From: Hirundichthys speculiger
Taxonomy: Eukaryota; Chordata; Actinopteri; Beloniformes; Exocoetidae
Length of the DNA: 64,000 nucleotides
Assembly: GCA_018398805.1 (NCBI GenBank)
Contig: JAGFBZ010000868.1
Location: forward strand, 124,001-188,000
Direction of reading: 5' to 3'
A model generated the notes under the pieces. That model was given only the letters and a program-made list of their open reading frames with translations. It did not search any database and had not been told where the DNA came from. Shown here piece by piece: positions 49,500 to 62,800 of this stretch (position 1 is the stretch's first letter; each line of letters begins with the position of its first letter). The position numbers and the translations under genes were made by a program.

Positions 49500-49689
49500 A
49501 AATTTTCAGCTGTGGTCCTCCACGGCGGAGAAGGAGAAAAGGAGGAAAAGGAGGAGCAGAAGTAAGAGGAGGAGGTGGAGTTTGTTTGTTGACATCGGGA
49601 CGAAAACGAAAATCAGATGAGTCAAAACTGGCTATAACGGAGCCGTTTGTCGCCGTCGTTCAGACTCGCATCCTTGGCGAGGACCTAAG
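49500..49689 (+). other. zer1: Probable non-coding first exon and promoter region of zer1
   Basis: GC-richer stretch with purine-rich GGAGAAGGAGAAAAGG-type sequence and CpGs, upstream of the zer1 start. It ends at a good donor (GACCTAAG then GTAGTG at 49690). CpG density stays high to about 50,100, as expected around a vertebrate promoter. The transcription start and the acceptor just upstream of 53841 are not determined, so the exon limits are inference. Confidence 0.45.
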
Positions 49690-50726
49690 GTAGTGTACCT
49701 GCCGCCCCCCCGGCCAGTCATCCCCCCCCCGGCCCCGCTGGCAGCCTCGCTCCTCTCCCGGAGCTCCGCTAGCTGCTCCGGCTAAGTAGTGCCACAGCCA
49801 GGAAAGTCATCGTTAGCGATGAGCTAATTTACACGCTGAAATGTCAGCATGTCGGCCAGTGAAGGCCCAACTTCTCATAACAAGTGTGTCTCATTTAGAT
49901 TTGACCTGTAACAAAGGCGCAGGCTCGCGGGTTTTGTTTGTCAGCAGCTATCTGTCGTTAATCTGGAAGTAAACGACTCTGTAGTGCTGCTAGCTACCGA
50001 GCTAACTGGGTAACGGTGTATTTCTGTCGCCGCCTCTCCGGTCACTTGCTATTAACCGACACTCGGAGCCGCCGGTGTCACTCAGCCCGTCCGGGACCTG
50101 GGTTTTTTTTTTTGTTTGTTTGTTTTTTGTTTTGGCACAGTAACGTGATTTGGTGTGTTTGTGTTTGTAAATGTAAATGCAGCCTCCATCTCCTGCTAGC
50201 AGTAGTCAGCTAGCTGGTATCCAGAGATGTACAACGGCTAATAAATGTTTTCACAAGTTTAAATGTGCACATTTAAAGTCACTCCTGGAAATTAGGTGGA
50301 CTGTTTCCCAGAGGGTTTGAGAGAAAAATAAACCCACCTTCACGTCCAGTACTATCTAAGGTTGCACATTTTTGTTTTAGGTTGGACGTACAGCCATAAT
50401 TTGTTCATTTTTGACATGTTTTGGTTTATAAATGTGGTTGGTGTTACTTTTATATAAATACTAGTGTGACATTGGGACAGTATCTGAATGTAGTGATTTG
50501 CACCACTCATAAACCCATATTTTATTCACAAGTGGAACATAGGAAACATCAAATGTTTAGAAAGTATCATTTCGTGAGAAATTGTTCATTCTGAATTTGA
50601 CAGTGGCAACATGTCTTAAAGTTGGGGATTAAAAGGCTGGACAGGAAAGTGGTGCTAAAAAAAAAAAAAACACCTGAAAGAACATGTTGGGGCTAATTAG
50701 GTTAATTGGCAACAGGTCCCTGGCAT

Positions 50727-51566
50727 AATTGGCCTTTCGGTAAGCACCGCCCCTTTCCTAGTTACTGTTGCTAGGTCGGACAATCTTGCTGCTCCTGCGT
50801 TAAGGACTGTGTTAATTCACTATTTTTCCGATGTGTATCATCAGTGTTAATATTATACTATAATAACACCATGGTGAAATATTGCTGCTGGGGACCTGCA
50901 ACAGTGACTCGAGGTGTCCAGAACGTTTGGAGGAGACATTTTTATTCTCTTTCCCAAACCAAATATTTGGTTTGGGAAATATACAAATAAATATAACAAA
51001 TATTTATTTTGTTAGCTATAAGGTGAGGCTTGTGATGTTAACGTCACTTTATTAATTATATTAATACAATGCTGCAACTGTCTGATGTTAATATAGCTCT
51101 GGTGTGGGACAGACCTATGGACCAGAGCTAATGCTAATGCTAACTCATCACACTCCCTGCTGCTAAATCATATTATTACTTTTACTAAATGGTGGTTAAG
51201 TCAATCATCTAATAAACAAAGTAAACTTACCTTGGAGTAAATGTAGGTGTGTTTTGTAACTTTCCCCACGTTCAGTTGATTGAGTGGACGGACACAACTG
51301 AACCCACAGCTGCATTCTCCACCGTTTGTTTTATCTTGGGAAAGGAAATAAAAATGTCTCCTCCAAACGTTCTGGACACCTCGAGTCACTGTTGCAGGTC
51401 TCCAGCAGCAATATTTCACCATGGAGTTATTATAGTATAATATTAACACTGATGATACACATTGGAAAAATAGCGAATTAACACAGTCCTTAACGCAGGG
51501 GCAGTAAGTTTGTCCGACCTAGCAACAGTAACTAGGAAGGGGGCGGTGCTTACCGAAAGGTCAATT
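50727..51566. mobile_element. Foldback element built from a THAP-transposon 5' end
   Basis: Inverted arms of about 240 bp (50,727-50,967 and 51,322-51,566), starting AATTGGCCTTTCGGTAAGCA. Both arms contain the beginning of the same THAP frame, starting MVKYCCW: on the plus strand at 50,871 and on the minus strand at 51,422. The right arm extends further into the domain (51,422-51,201: GGECSCGFSCVRPLNQLN). Single-base losses break both frames. Lies in the first zer1 intron. Confidence 0.75.
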
Positions 51567-53840
51567 ACGTAGAAGAAGAGTATTTTAGACTATGTTGACT
51601 CTTCAAAAAGCAAAAGTCACCCACAGTGTGATATTTATTTATTTATTTTTTTCTGGGGGGGGGGGGGGGGGTGGCTGGCTGGCTGGTTGGCTGGTTGGCT
51701 GGATAGCTCAAATGACATGAATGCAGATTTTTATTTTTTTTTCCCCATGTCAAACCCAGGTCACTGTTATATGTGGTCCTAACTTGGATGCTATCCAGTG
51801 TTCAGTGTCAACTGTCTGGCTGCATTTCATCTGTCATTGATGTCACTGCTATGTGACTGATGTCACAATTCTGCGTTGGCGGGAGCCTGGCGTACAACAA
51901 ACATAACAAGTCAATTATCCTCTCGTTTTCCTCAGTCTTCTTCTCATTGTAATTTCTTTATGAATTTATAGGCTTCCACTGTCCAAAAACCTCATAAATA
52001 TCATCCAGACACGCATCACTTCATCTTTCTGTGCATGCGGGCCACTTTACCACTTTAAAGCTGATATAAATCACCTTTGAAATACTAATGTGTAAAACTG
52101 CACAACAAAGTGGATCTTGCCACAAAATCAGATTAGAGCCTTAGATCTGCGGTGTGAACATAGCCTTAAGAGTCTCAGAAGTAAAGATGGGCACGAGTCC
52201 AGCAATCTGCCAAAAACTGTGGCTACAAATTGTGAAACAAATTTGGAATAATGTTTCTTTGTATAAACTTGCAAAGAGTTTGAATTGCCTGCAGTACATA
52301 TTATTGAACAAAGTCCAAAATCAATATTGCATACCTTTGATGTCTGATCACTGAATTATAAACAGCCGTGATTATGTAATGGGAATCCCAGCGTTGGATC
52401 AGTAAAGCTTCCAGAAAATGCTGTCTAGTTTGCAGGTTGCTGTGCCATCCATAGATGAAGTTATGGCTGACGAAGCCATGATCTGGAGAAGCAGCCGTCT
52501 TCTCTGGGAATAAACTTTACAGAGAGGGAAAGTGGAGAGCTGCAGTGTTGCGGTCGGATACAACAAGATTTTAAATAATTTCTGAAACAGCATGAATGTT
52601 GCTGGACTATCGAGGAGAGGGAGCGTGCAGTTTATCAGCGCTCAGTTCAAAAGCCTCGGCTCGATTAATGTTTGTCCTCGTGTATGTTCATCCCTGTCAC
52701 ATGACTCAAAGACCGGAACATTTTGTATTTCCAATAAAACCTGACATATTAGTTTTAAACAACAGTGAATTGGAGTTATGTTGAGGATAAATATCTTTTA
52801 TCAGGAAGGTGTTAATGATTATGAGATGTCACATTTTTGTCCATATTTCCTATTTTACCAGTTCAGTTCAGAACGTGTGTTGAAGATTTGAATTTTCCAC
52901 TTCATTTAACTTATTTTCAACTACCAGACATCCTGGTATTTTGCAGGCTGTGGCTGAAACGTTGGGCAGTTTTCATTTTTGATGTGTGTGTTCCCTTGGG
53001 CGGGGGGCGTGCACCATTTCACATCAGGTGTGCACAACTTTCCATGTCACTTGTCTGCTGTTTGTTGCTATTGTGATTGCATATACCATTTTGCGTTTTT
53101 TGTTGTGAATTTTGCAGAAGATTTAAGTACAGCTTCTTATTTTTTATGCTATTTTTTTAAAATCACGCTTGCTGCTGCTCTCAAATGTCAAAGTGGATGT
53201 TATATTTGAGCCGTTTGTGTCTGTAACAGTGCGACTACAACAGTACTCCGAGTGTTCAAGCTCTTATAGTTGACTTCGATAATGAGCTTATTTGATCCAG
53301 AGTCACTGTTTACTTGGAGGTTTTTTATTCACAGGGCTGTCTTAATCGGGTTCATATTGGAGTATTAACAGAGTGAGATCCTTTTAGTTCCACTGACCTC
53401 GGCGGTCGGACCGTAATGAGCACCAGTGCAGGCAGTTTAGGAGTCCACCTTGTTTCTCTGAGAGAAAAGAGTCCAGATCAGCATGTTGAAGGAACAGACT
53501 GTCCAGTACTACTTATTCCAAAATTCCTTTCTGCATTTTTCACCTGGCTGTCAACGCTCTGATTATTGTTAACAGACCTCCAGGAAAAACAGCTCTTGAT
53601 ATGGTTAGATATGAGAGCTGTTGTAGAGAGACCTATGCATTGGTCTACCACAGGGGTGTTATGAGGACGGGAGCTGAACCCCCCTGGTCTATCTGAACGT
53701 TTGCATGTGCAGTGTTCACGCTGAAACACGACATCTTCCTGCTTTATTTTGGCTGACTTTAAAGTTTGCGATACGTGTGTGTGTTTTAAGGTCCCCTGCA
53801 CCGCTCATCCTAAACCTGAGCCAGGGAAGAAGAGGCTAAC
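51567..53840. other. zer1: zer1 first-intron sequence, low-complexity and decayed repeats
   Basis: A G run with GGCTGGTT repeats at 51,652-51,705, and a sequence ending GCGGTGTGAACATAGCCTTAA at about 52,168 that looks like one end of a PIF/Harbinger MITE. No other gene. The acceptor for the first coding exon must lie shortly before 53,841. Confidence 0.4.
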
Positions 53841-56800
53841 ATGGCAACCAAAGCAGGAGACAACCCCGACAGCCTCATGACTCTGGCTACAGTCTTCTGC
53901 CTCAGGAACCTAAGGAAGACGATGTGCTACCAAGGATTCAGAAATAAGCTGTGTCTGCGCTCAGACATCTTCCTCCCCAGTGAAATCTGTGACAAGTTGG
54001 TCAACACGTACGTAGCGGCATGAACCCACTCATGTTTACGGTATTTATGTCACCACGTGAAGTCGGTTTTCATTGAATGTGTTCTTGTTTGAACCAGATA
54101 CGTGGAGTTGGTCCACACAGACAGTAACTTTGAACCAGAGGAGAGCTTCTTCCAGCTGTTCTCAGACCCTCGGAGCACCAGGCTGACCAGAGTGCAGCTG
54201 AGGGAAGACTTTGTCCGGGACAGAGATCTGGAGGGGATACGGAAACAGGTGAGGGGCTGCAAACTGATCTGGGACTCGGTCTTCACGTCTAGCTGAGAAA
54301 TTCTTTAGACAATTATATCTGTGGAACATTTCAGTGGTAAATCTATCTGTTGGCATTTACATTTTAAAATAATACCAATGTTATTCATTAGTATTCATTG
54401 TAGGGGTGCATGCTAACTATCGCACCAATAACAGGAAATTATGACGTCCTTCCGATAAGTCCAATATCATGACAATAGCTCCGATAACATATATATTTTT
54501 GTCGACACAGCAGTGCCTCGCTCCCTCTGATCCTTAAATAACCGGCAGTGAATGTTATGTTCAAGTAACGTCGGCATAATCAGAAAAACGATTACTTAAT
54601 AAGGAAAATCAAGAATACCTCCTCATGCCAGAAAACAACTCGTTAACTCGGTCATTATTTTAGTAGTTGCTAACTTGAACTGATATTCACAGTATTTCCC
54701 CTCATGTTACACACAAAAAAAAAAAAAATAGAAAAGGCTGAAAGAACGACTAGCAAACGAGGGAACGTAGGAATATACGTTATACCTTGAATGCAGCCTG
54801 CAGCACAGCGCTGATCACAACAAACATGGCAGCGATTGCATGGAGCTTCGTTAAAGTTTCAGAAGAAGATAGTTTGGTTGTTATTTGTGATTAATCCTCC
54901 GAGTGAATTCTACGAGGAGGGAAGAACAAGCTTTAATACGTCAAACCTGATCAGCCACCTACAACATAACAATCACTTCCATGGAGTTTTGAAATCGCGC
55001 TAACGCGAGCTAATGCTAACGTGCGCAAGCCAGCAGCAGTCTCCCCTCTCCTCTGCTCTCTCATCTAAAGCTTCCATGAGATTAAAAAACAAAAAAATCA
55101 TTGGAACCTCATTTACTTTAATTAGAGGTATTAATTTAAATGGAACCACAAGTCAAAATCCTTTAAATGTAAATCATTTTCAGTTAGTAATTCTGATGCA
55201 TGTATTTTTATCAGTTCAAGGAGCCTTTATTTTTTATATCAGTCAGTAATGACTGATATAATGACTATAATGACAGTAATGACTTATTTAAGTTAATGTG
55301 AGATATCAAATAGGTTTGTTTGAAAGCTTTATGAAAATGTTTGAGAGGCTTGACAATAGTTTTTCATTGGAAAAATAAATATCTGTTCATTTAAAGAGTG
55401 TAAACTGTTTTTGATTTTGTTCATAGTATTGATGTAATGATCTTAGGTATATGTGTGTGTTATCGGTTATCGGTATCGGCCTTTAGGAGCTGAAAGTTAT
55501 CGGTTATCGGTATCGGTTTTAGAAAACAGTTATCGTGCATCCCTAATTCATTGTTGTTGTTGTCATATTACGTAGTAACCTAGTTATACATAGCGGTTTG
55601 GACCCTCTTATCTAGAGGTAACTGTTACTGGCCTTTTCTACCTATTTGAACCAGTTGCTGGGATGGTGCTAAAGCCAGTTTGGAGTTTGTTCGTCGTTGT
55701 CATCCTTTGGCTGAATGTTTCCTCCTGACTTCATGGAGGTTTCCCTCCCTCACAGTCATCGGCTGGAGCTCAGTAGTGGAGGGGGGATGTGTCTCTGAGT
55801 CGTTCACACATAAGGATCAAGACTAGACTGGGGAGCGTGCCTCAAGAGATTTGTTGTCATCCGAGCGTCCTTCGTTTATGAGCTTGGCGACTTGAGCTCA
55901 AGCTTGTGTTGTGTGAAGGCAGCTGTCTGCTCCGCTGTATCCAAAATCTTATATCAGAATAGTTCAGAAACTATCGAGCAGCCGTCGTCTGCCTGAAACC
56001 GGCCCAGACCCAGTTCACCTGGCGATGCCGGCTCGGCTGGTTTATGTCGCTGAGGTTGCTACAAAGGAATGAATGACACGCTGTGTGAACTGCTCTCCAG
56101 GTGGCTCAGCGTTTACAGGTAACATGCCAACATCTTGTCAAGCACCGCGACCACGTGGAGCCAAAGCCTTGTAGATGGATGGTGTGATGGTGCTGCGCCA
56201 TGTCGGCCAGCAGAATTATGAAGGATAGATTTAAATAGTTAAATAATCTTTACTGAAAAAAGAAGAGTTCAGATGACTAACAGAAATACATACATGTGCC
56301 GTTTGTGACATAAATATGTTAGCCGAGCCGTTTAATTCAGACCTGCAGTCACATTTTTCTGTCCTAACTGACAAAGACTTTCTTTATAAGTTGTTGACTA
56401 CAATCTACATAAATCCAACATGTTTTTGCTGTTGTGTCTTGGTATTTCTGTAAATGTCTTCTGTTATCAGAGCAGTGTTTCCCACACGTTCATTTATTCA
56501 TGGCGGCCTTTGACTCGCCCTCGCCTCCAGACTGTTTGATTTGTGAATGTCGCGTGTCGTTTCAATTCTGGCACATCGGGTGGCGGCACCTATAGGTTTA
56601 TAAGTCACGGAAGAAGAACCGGTGGTGGGCCTGATATTTTGTCGGAGAATGACGAGGCACGAAATCGTTTCACACAGCAACTTCACTTTACCTCCACAAG
56701 TGAGAGCAGCAACAACAACAACCAGAATGAATGCACAGACTAAACCAATAAAAGTCACGCAGGCGTCACAACACAGGCAAGGCAGTAGAGTCGAGTGCAG

Positions 56801-59800
56801 CACAATCAATCATGTTAATAGCTGTGCTTACATAACACCTATAAATGGAGAAGACGCAGAAGAAGTTGTGGTGGTAGAGGCGTGATTCAAGCGATGAAGA
56901 TACGGTCTATACGAAGGTAAGTGCCCCCCCCCCCCCCCCCCCCCAACCACACCACGACCACAAATAGATCCTTGACCTGTGGGAAACACTGGAGCATCTA
57001 CAATTGAAGTGATGTTTCTAAATGTTACTAGTGATGAAGGTTGGTCTGAAGCCTGTAGTCTGCCTCATCGGTATTAATACCGTCTATCGTTACAAATGCA
57101 GGGGTTTGAATTTCCTCTTGGACGGTCTCTTTAGCTTTAACACCCTGTGCTGTGGAAAGACAGCATTTCGTTTTACACCCAAACCGAGAGCATCATTGAG
57201 TTGCAGTTTATTCGCCTTAGTTTGACTAAAGTTTACCACGTTTATCATTAGAGTTGCTGCTTTTATTCAGGATACCTCTGTCTGTCTCCTCACAAGTCTG
57301 TAATCCTTTTGTTTTGTTTGTTTGTTTTTTAGATTTTGGAAATAAAAGCTATTTCTGGTGATAGTTCAGCTCTGTTTTGTTGTTTTCTCCAGTAACCTTC
57401 CCTTGTATTTGCAACCTTAGCAGTTGTGATACCAAACTGGTCCCAGGGTTGTTTACTTGGATGATTCCAACGTTTCAGGTGTTTCTACACCTATATTAAC
57501 AATGTAATGTGTATCTGCTGCGCATGACTCACTGGTCTGACATAGGGGTGTGAAAAAAAATCGATTTGGCAATATATCACAATTTTCGGCCGCCCAATAT
57601 AATATCAATTTTTAAGCTCCTAATATCGATTTTTTTTTTTTTTTCTAAGGAAAAAATTTGCAGTGGTTACAATGCTGTCAGTATGTTGTAATGGGTACTT
57701 AAATGTGCAAAAACACTAATAATAAACAATAAATAGGTTGTTTTGAAGCAAATAGTTTTGACTCAATTTGTTGAACATATACAGTAACTTGATTTTTCAT
57801 CTCTACTTTTAATTTTGATATTAACTGGGTAGAATATCGCAAGATATCGTGATATATCATGACCTCGCAATATATCATATTGTGAGGTTCAGTGATAGAC
57901 AAATCCAACATGGGACAGGTCAGATGTCATGTTTTAGTACCTGTCCCTAGTAGAACCACATCATGAGTTCTGATGGAGTACTATGAAACTTTGGTTCCAC
58001 CCATACAGTTGGTTCCATTGTGTTTTTTTTTTTCCCCACCGATGTTTATTAATAGTTGTTTTTTCTTGCCTTGCCAGGACCTGATTGAGCTCCACCTCAC
58101 CTACTGCAACAGACTGTCATCTCGCAGCCTGAAAACACTGACCTGCTTCCGCGAGACCTTGGTCTCTCTCTGTCTCTTTGGCTGCAGCCTGATCTTCTAC
58201 AAGAAGGGCGGAGCTCCTCTGGCCTGCAACGAAGACACAGACGACGAGGAGGAAGAGAGCCCTGCTTCTAGGCAAGCGTTAGAAACGGACTTTAGCTTCC
58301 AGGGATTCAACCGCCTCAGGCTGCTCAACCTCGGAGGCCTGCCTGACGAGGTGGACGCCGAGGCGCTCCTCAGACCCCTGAAGTCCATCACCTCTCTAGA
58401 TCTGTCAAACGTGCACTTGCTGAGCACAGCTTTTCTCACTCAGTGGAAGGACAGACTGGCCTCTCTTGTTCTCTACAACGTGGACCTGTCAGAAGAACTG
58501 GTCAGTACGGTGGTGGAGTTGGTTAATCTCAGGTAAGACCGGAAGAGACCATTCACGTTTCTGCTTTAATATATGAGCTGTTATTATGTTTTTAAAATTT
58601 GCTGATGTGTTACAGTTAGTAACAGTTGAGTTGCTTCACATCACACACTTGATAGGAGGCTTTGTTTCTGCCGTTATAACACCAAGATTACAAGTGGATA
58701 TTACACCTCCTTTCAGTTCTGAGGTTTTACATTAGGTTAGGATGTAAAAAAATAGGGCTGGGCAACGATTACAATTTTTTATCGCGATTAATCGCATTAT
58801 TTCCCTGATTAATCACGATTAATCGCATTGTTTATAAAAAATCAAATAATGAATTCAAAAGTAGTGTAAAGGTCACTTTTATTTAAATGTTCTGCTGCCA
58901 TATGAACTAAAGTGTCATAACATTTGTTGTTTAAACACTTTTAACATCAGCACATGTCAGTAACACATATTTAGTGTAAATCTCATATTAAAAATGTCAA
59001 ATTAAATAAAGCTTATTGCCACTGTCAGGGCATTAATGTCATCCTGTTTTTATAAAAAAAAAAAAAGTCTACAAACAAAATCCAACAAAATGATTGTGGT
59101 TCAGCACAATCAGAACATTAAAACAGGTAATTTCTGAGGTAACAGCAGAAACTTTTAACGGGGAGTTCAACTCGTCAGTTGTCACAAATAACCTTGTTGT
59201 TACAAATTCCTGTTGAATCCTCCGTCTGGGAGAACTTTAAAATGAAAATGTCCATGTTAAAGTTCAGTAACTTTATCAATCTGTGTATCATTCATTCTTT
59301 CCATTTTCAATTGTCAATCAAAAATTTAAAAGAAAATTAAAAAGTGACATTTTATCACTTTTTTCGTTTTTTGATCTAACACACAAAAAACAAAAAAATG
59401 CCTGTTTTTTTTAATATTTCAATTTTAGACTTAGATCAAAAATATGAAATGAAGGGCCGCCCTGGTAGCGCAGTGTTTAGGGCAGGCGGCCCTTATACAG
59501 AGGCTGCAGTCCTCATGCGGCTGGTCGCGAGTTCGACTCCCAGCTCGTCGACCCTTTGCCGCATGTCTTCCCTGTTCTCTCTCACCCCCTTCCTGTCTCT
59601 CTGTACTGTGAATAAAGGCCACTAGTGCCGAAAAAAAAACCAAATGAAAAAACGGGCCACAGAACTGAATTTGTTTTATAATCGAGGACTGGATTTCTGT
59701 TGTCATTACACATCTGTGCCACTAGATGGAGTTGCACTGCAGTAACCAGCTAGAGAACAGCAGGACAGTGAACACACAGATCTGATGGAACATGGAGGAA

Positions 59801-62800
59801 TGACAAGAAAGTTCTGTTGCAGTCCAGAATTTTTATTTTCAGACAGAATTGTTAATATTGTTACCTGAGTTGCTACCTGAACTGTAAATTTCACTGATTT
59901 TTACCGTTCTCCATGTCTGTTTTAGCTCTCCTTATGTTTTTCTGCCAATTCTCTTCTGGTTCTGCAGCAGCCAGAAACAGACTTTTCAAAACAAAAGCAT
60001 GTGAGCAACATGCGTTAACACGCGATAAAATAAATGTCTGCGTTAATAAATTAATGAGTTAACATGATAATAACGCGTTAACTTGCCCAGCCCTAATAAA
60101 ATATGGACAATACCACATGGTCTTAATTACTGAACCCAAGCTAAGTACATTCTTACTGCTTCCATAGGAACTAAGAGTATGTAGCAGCTAGATGCTGCTA
60201 ATTAAATAAACTTTATTAACTGATCATCAGCAGGTGTCAACACCTCAATAAAACCAGGGATTTCAGACCATCCAGCTCTGTGCTTACACAATGCCTAAGA
60301 CATCAGCAGTGATATTAGAGAAGCAGCTGTTGCTGCCCATCAGTGTGGGAGGGGTTATAAGAACATTTCCAAAGTATTTAGACTCCATCATTGTGCAGTG
60401 AGAAATATTATTTCCAAGTGTAAATCATCATAGACAGTTGCCAGTCTTCCTAGGAGTGGATGTCCCCGAAAGTTGACCCCGAGTCCAGACTGTGCAGTCC
60501 TCAGACAAGGTGTAAAAGCCTATCTGTGACTCTACAAACCCCAGTTAGCATTTTAAATGTTAAAGTTCATGACAGTATAATTAGAAAAAGACCAAACCAG
60601 TCTGGCTTGTTTGGAAGGGTTGCCTGGAGGAAGCTCCTCTCTCTAAAAAGAACAGAGCAGCATGGTTTAGCTTTGACAAGTTGCATCTTGACAGTCCACA
60701 CGACTTCTGGAACAATGCCCGCTGGACACATGAGACCACCGTGGCGTTGGCTGGTCATAATACACAGACCCGGGGCTGGAGGTGTTTTCTAGCCGCAGGA
60801 CTTGGAGACCTTGCAGTCATCGAGCTTGAACTCCTCTGTGTTCTACAGACAAATGGGAAGCAATCAGTCAAGCAGTAAAATGCATTAAACAGCCATTCCC
60901 AAACTGCAGAACACCAAGGCCCAATTTGAAATGTGAAAAATCTCTGTGGCCCACCCGAACCTTTAATCACAACTGAGATCAACATACAAGACTAGAAGCT
61001 TATTCTGATATCAGTGTAAAAGGTCAACAAATACGGTGACACTAACAGTAGAATAACACCCAACTGGGTTCTTTTATTACATCTAAATATTTTTCAAATC
61101 ATGCCATAAATACAGTCATTAAAAACATATATATTGTTTTAAAATCGAGGATTTAAAACATATTGGTTTATTTTTAATGACCTCTCACGGCCCACCTGCA
61201 GTACCTCGACAGCCCACCAGGGGGCTGCAGCCCCACACTCTGGGAATTACTGCTCTAAAACAAGGACCCCAAACAAGCAAATGTACATGGGAAGGGCTAA
61301 AAAAGAAAATGATGAAGGTGCTGCAGAGGCCCAGTGAAAGTCCAGACCTCAACCTGAGCTGTGACGAAGCTCTCTTGAACGGCCACGTTAGTCATTTCTA
61401 CATGTCCACACGTGCACTTCAGAGATCTGAGATGATTCTTCCAACAGGAAATCTTGCTTCCAGCAATGATGGAGGACGCTTTGATTTCAAAAATACAGCA
61501 ACATGTTTGTGTTTTTTTGGTTTCTAAATGCCTTCTGACATTTTTTTGTTGTTGTTGTTGTTGCTGGCATCAAATTCTAATGAACACTTTTCTTTTTTAA
61601 ACAGAAATGATGTATGTAAATGTTTTCACTTTTAACATTTGACCCACTGTCTTTGACCTTTTTTGATTATGTCAAAATGTCACTGCAACACTTTTTTATT
61701 CACATTTTACAGTGTTTTCTAAAATTAGACCAGTACTTCTTCTCAATATTCATTATGAATATCATTATAATGTAAACTGAGAGGCTAAATTTTAATACAT
61801 GGCATGATAATGTGTGTAATTTCCTTTTTGCATTCTCCCTCGACGTCCTTCTCCAGGCATCTGGACGTCTCCAGGGAGAGCATGCGGACCACAAAGTTTA
61901 AGATGACCAGAAAAATCCTGACAGCCATCGTGCAACGTCTGGTCAACCTGGTTTCACTGGACATCTCAGGTCACATCATGCTGGACAACTGCACAGTCCC
62001 ACACTTCGAGGAGGCTATGGGACGTCCAAGGTGGATAACCGACTGCTGAGTGGGCTCACCTTTCAGTTTTATCTTGTGATGACGGATTTATTTCTGAACG
62101 ATCCTTTGCTTCCTGTTTCAGCATTGAGCCTTGCAAGAGCAGCATCTACCCTTTCCAGGAGCTGAGCAGGCCCCTGCAGTTTCTGGGCCTGTATGACACC
62201 ACCCTGTGCACTGTGACGCACATACCTGCTTATAAGGTAACGGTGAGCTGCCGCCAGTCTGCTTAAGTTCAGGAATGATGATTTGTTCTCACAGGAAATT
62301 AAAGAGGTTGGTCATCCCTGTCAATACTCCTCAATTAGTACGTTAGTGCCGCTCGATTAATATCACAGTTAAGGCATGAAAAAGCTCTGAAATCAATTTA
62401 ATGCTCCAGTCTTTTCACTTGTGGAATATTCTGCAGCCCCGAATCAGAAAAATGTTCGCATGATACTGAAAATGTGAATTTAACCCCCCACCCCCCCAAA
62501 CAAAACAAAATAAAAAAAGCACTGACTTTTTTATCTCTTTGGACAACTTGAACCCAAGATGTTACCTGTTTTTTTTTTTTGTCATCTTGGGAAACCTTTG
62601 TCAATCATTATAATCCAGAGCAACATTCACACAGGCTGCTTCAAACCTTCACAAGGTTGCTTGAAATCCTTGAAAATGCTTGAATTTTAGTGTTGTGTTT
62701 TCAAGGTTTGAAAAGTGCTTAAATGCTTAAAACCTTAATTTTTACTTTTACATCAAACAGCGATCTAGTTCAATAGTTTACTTATTGGATGAAAGATATA

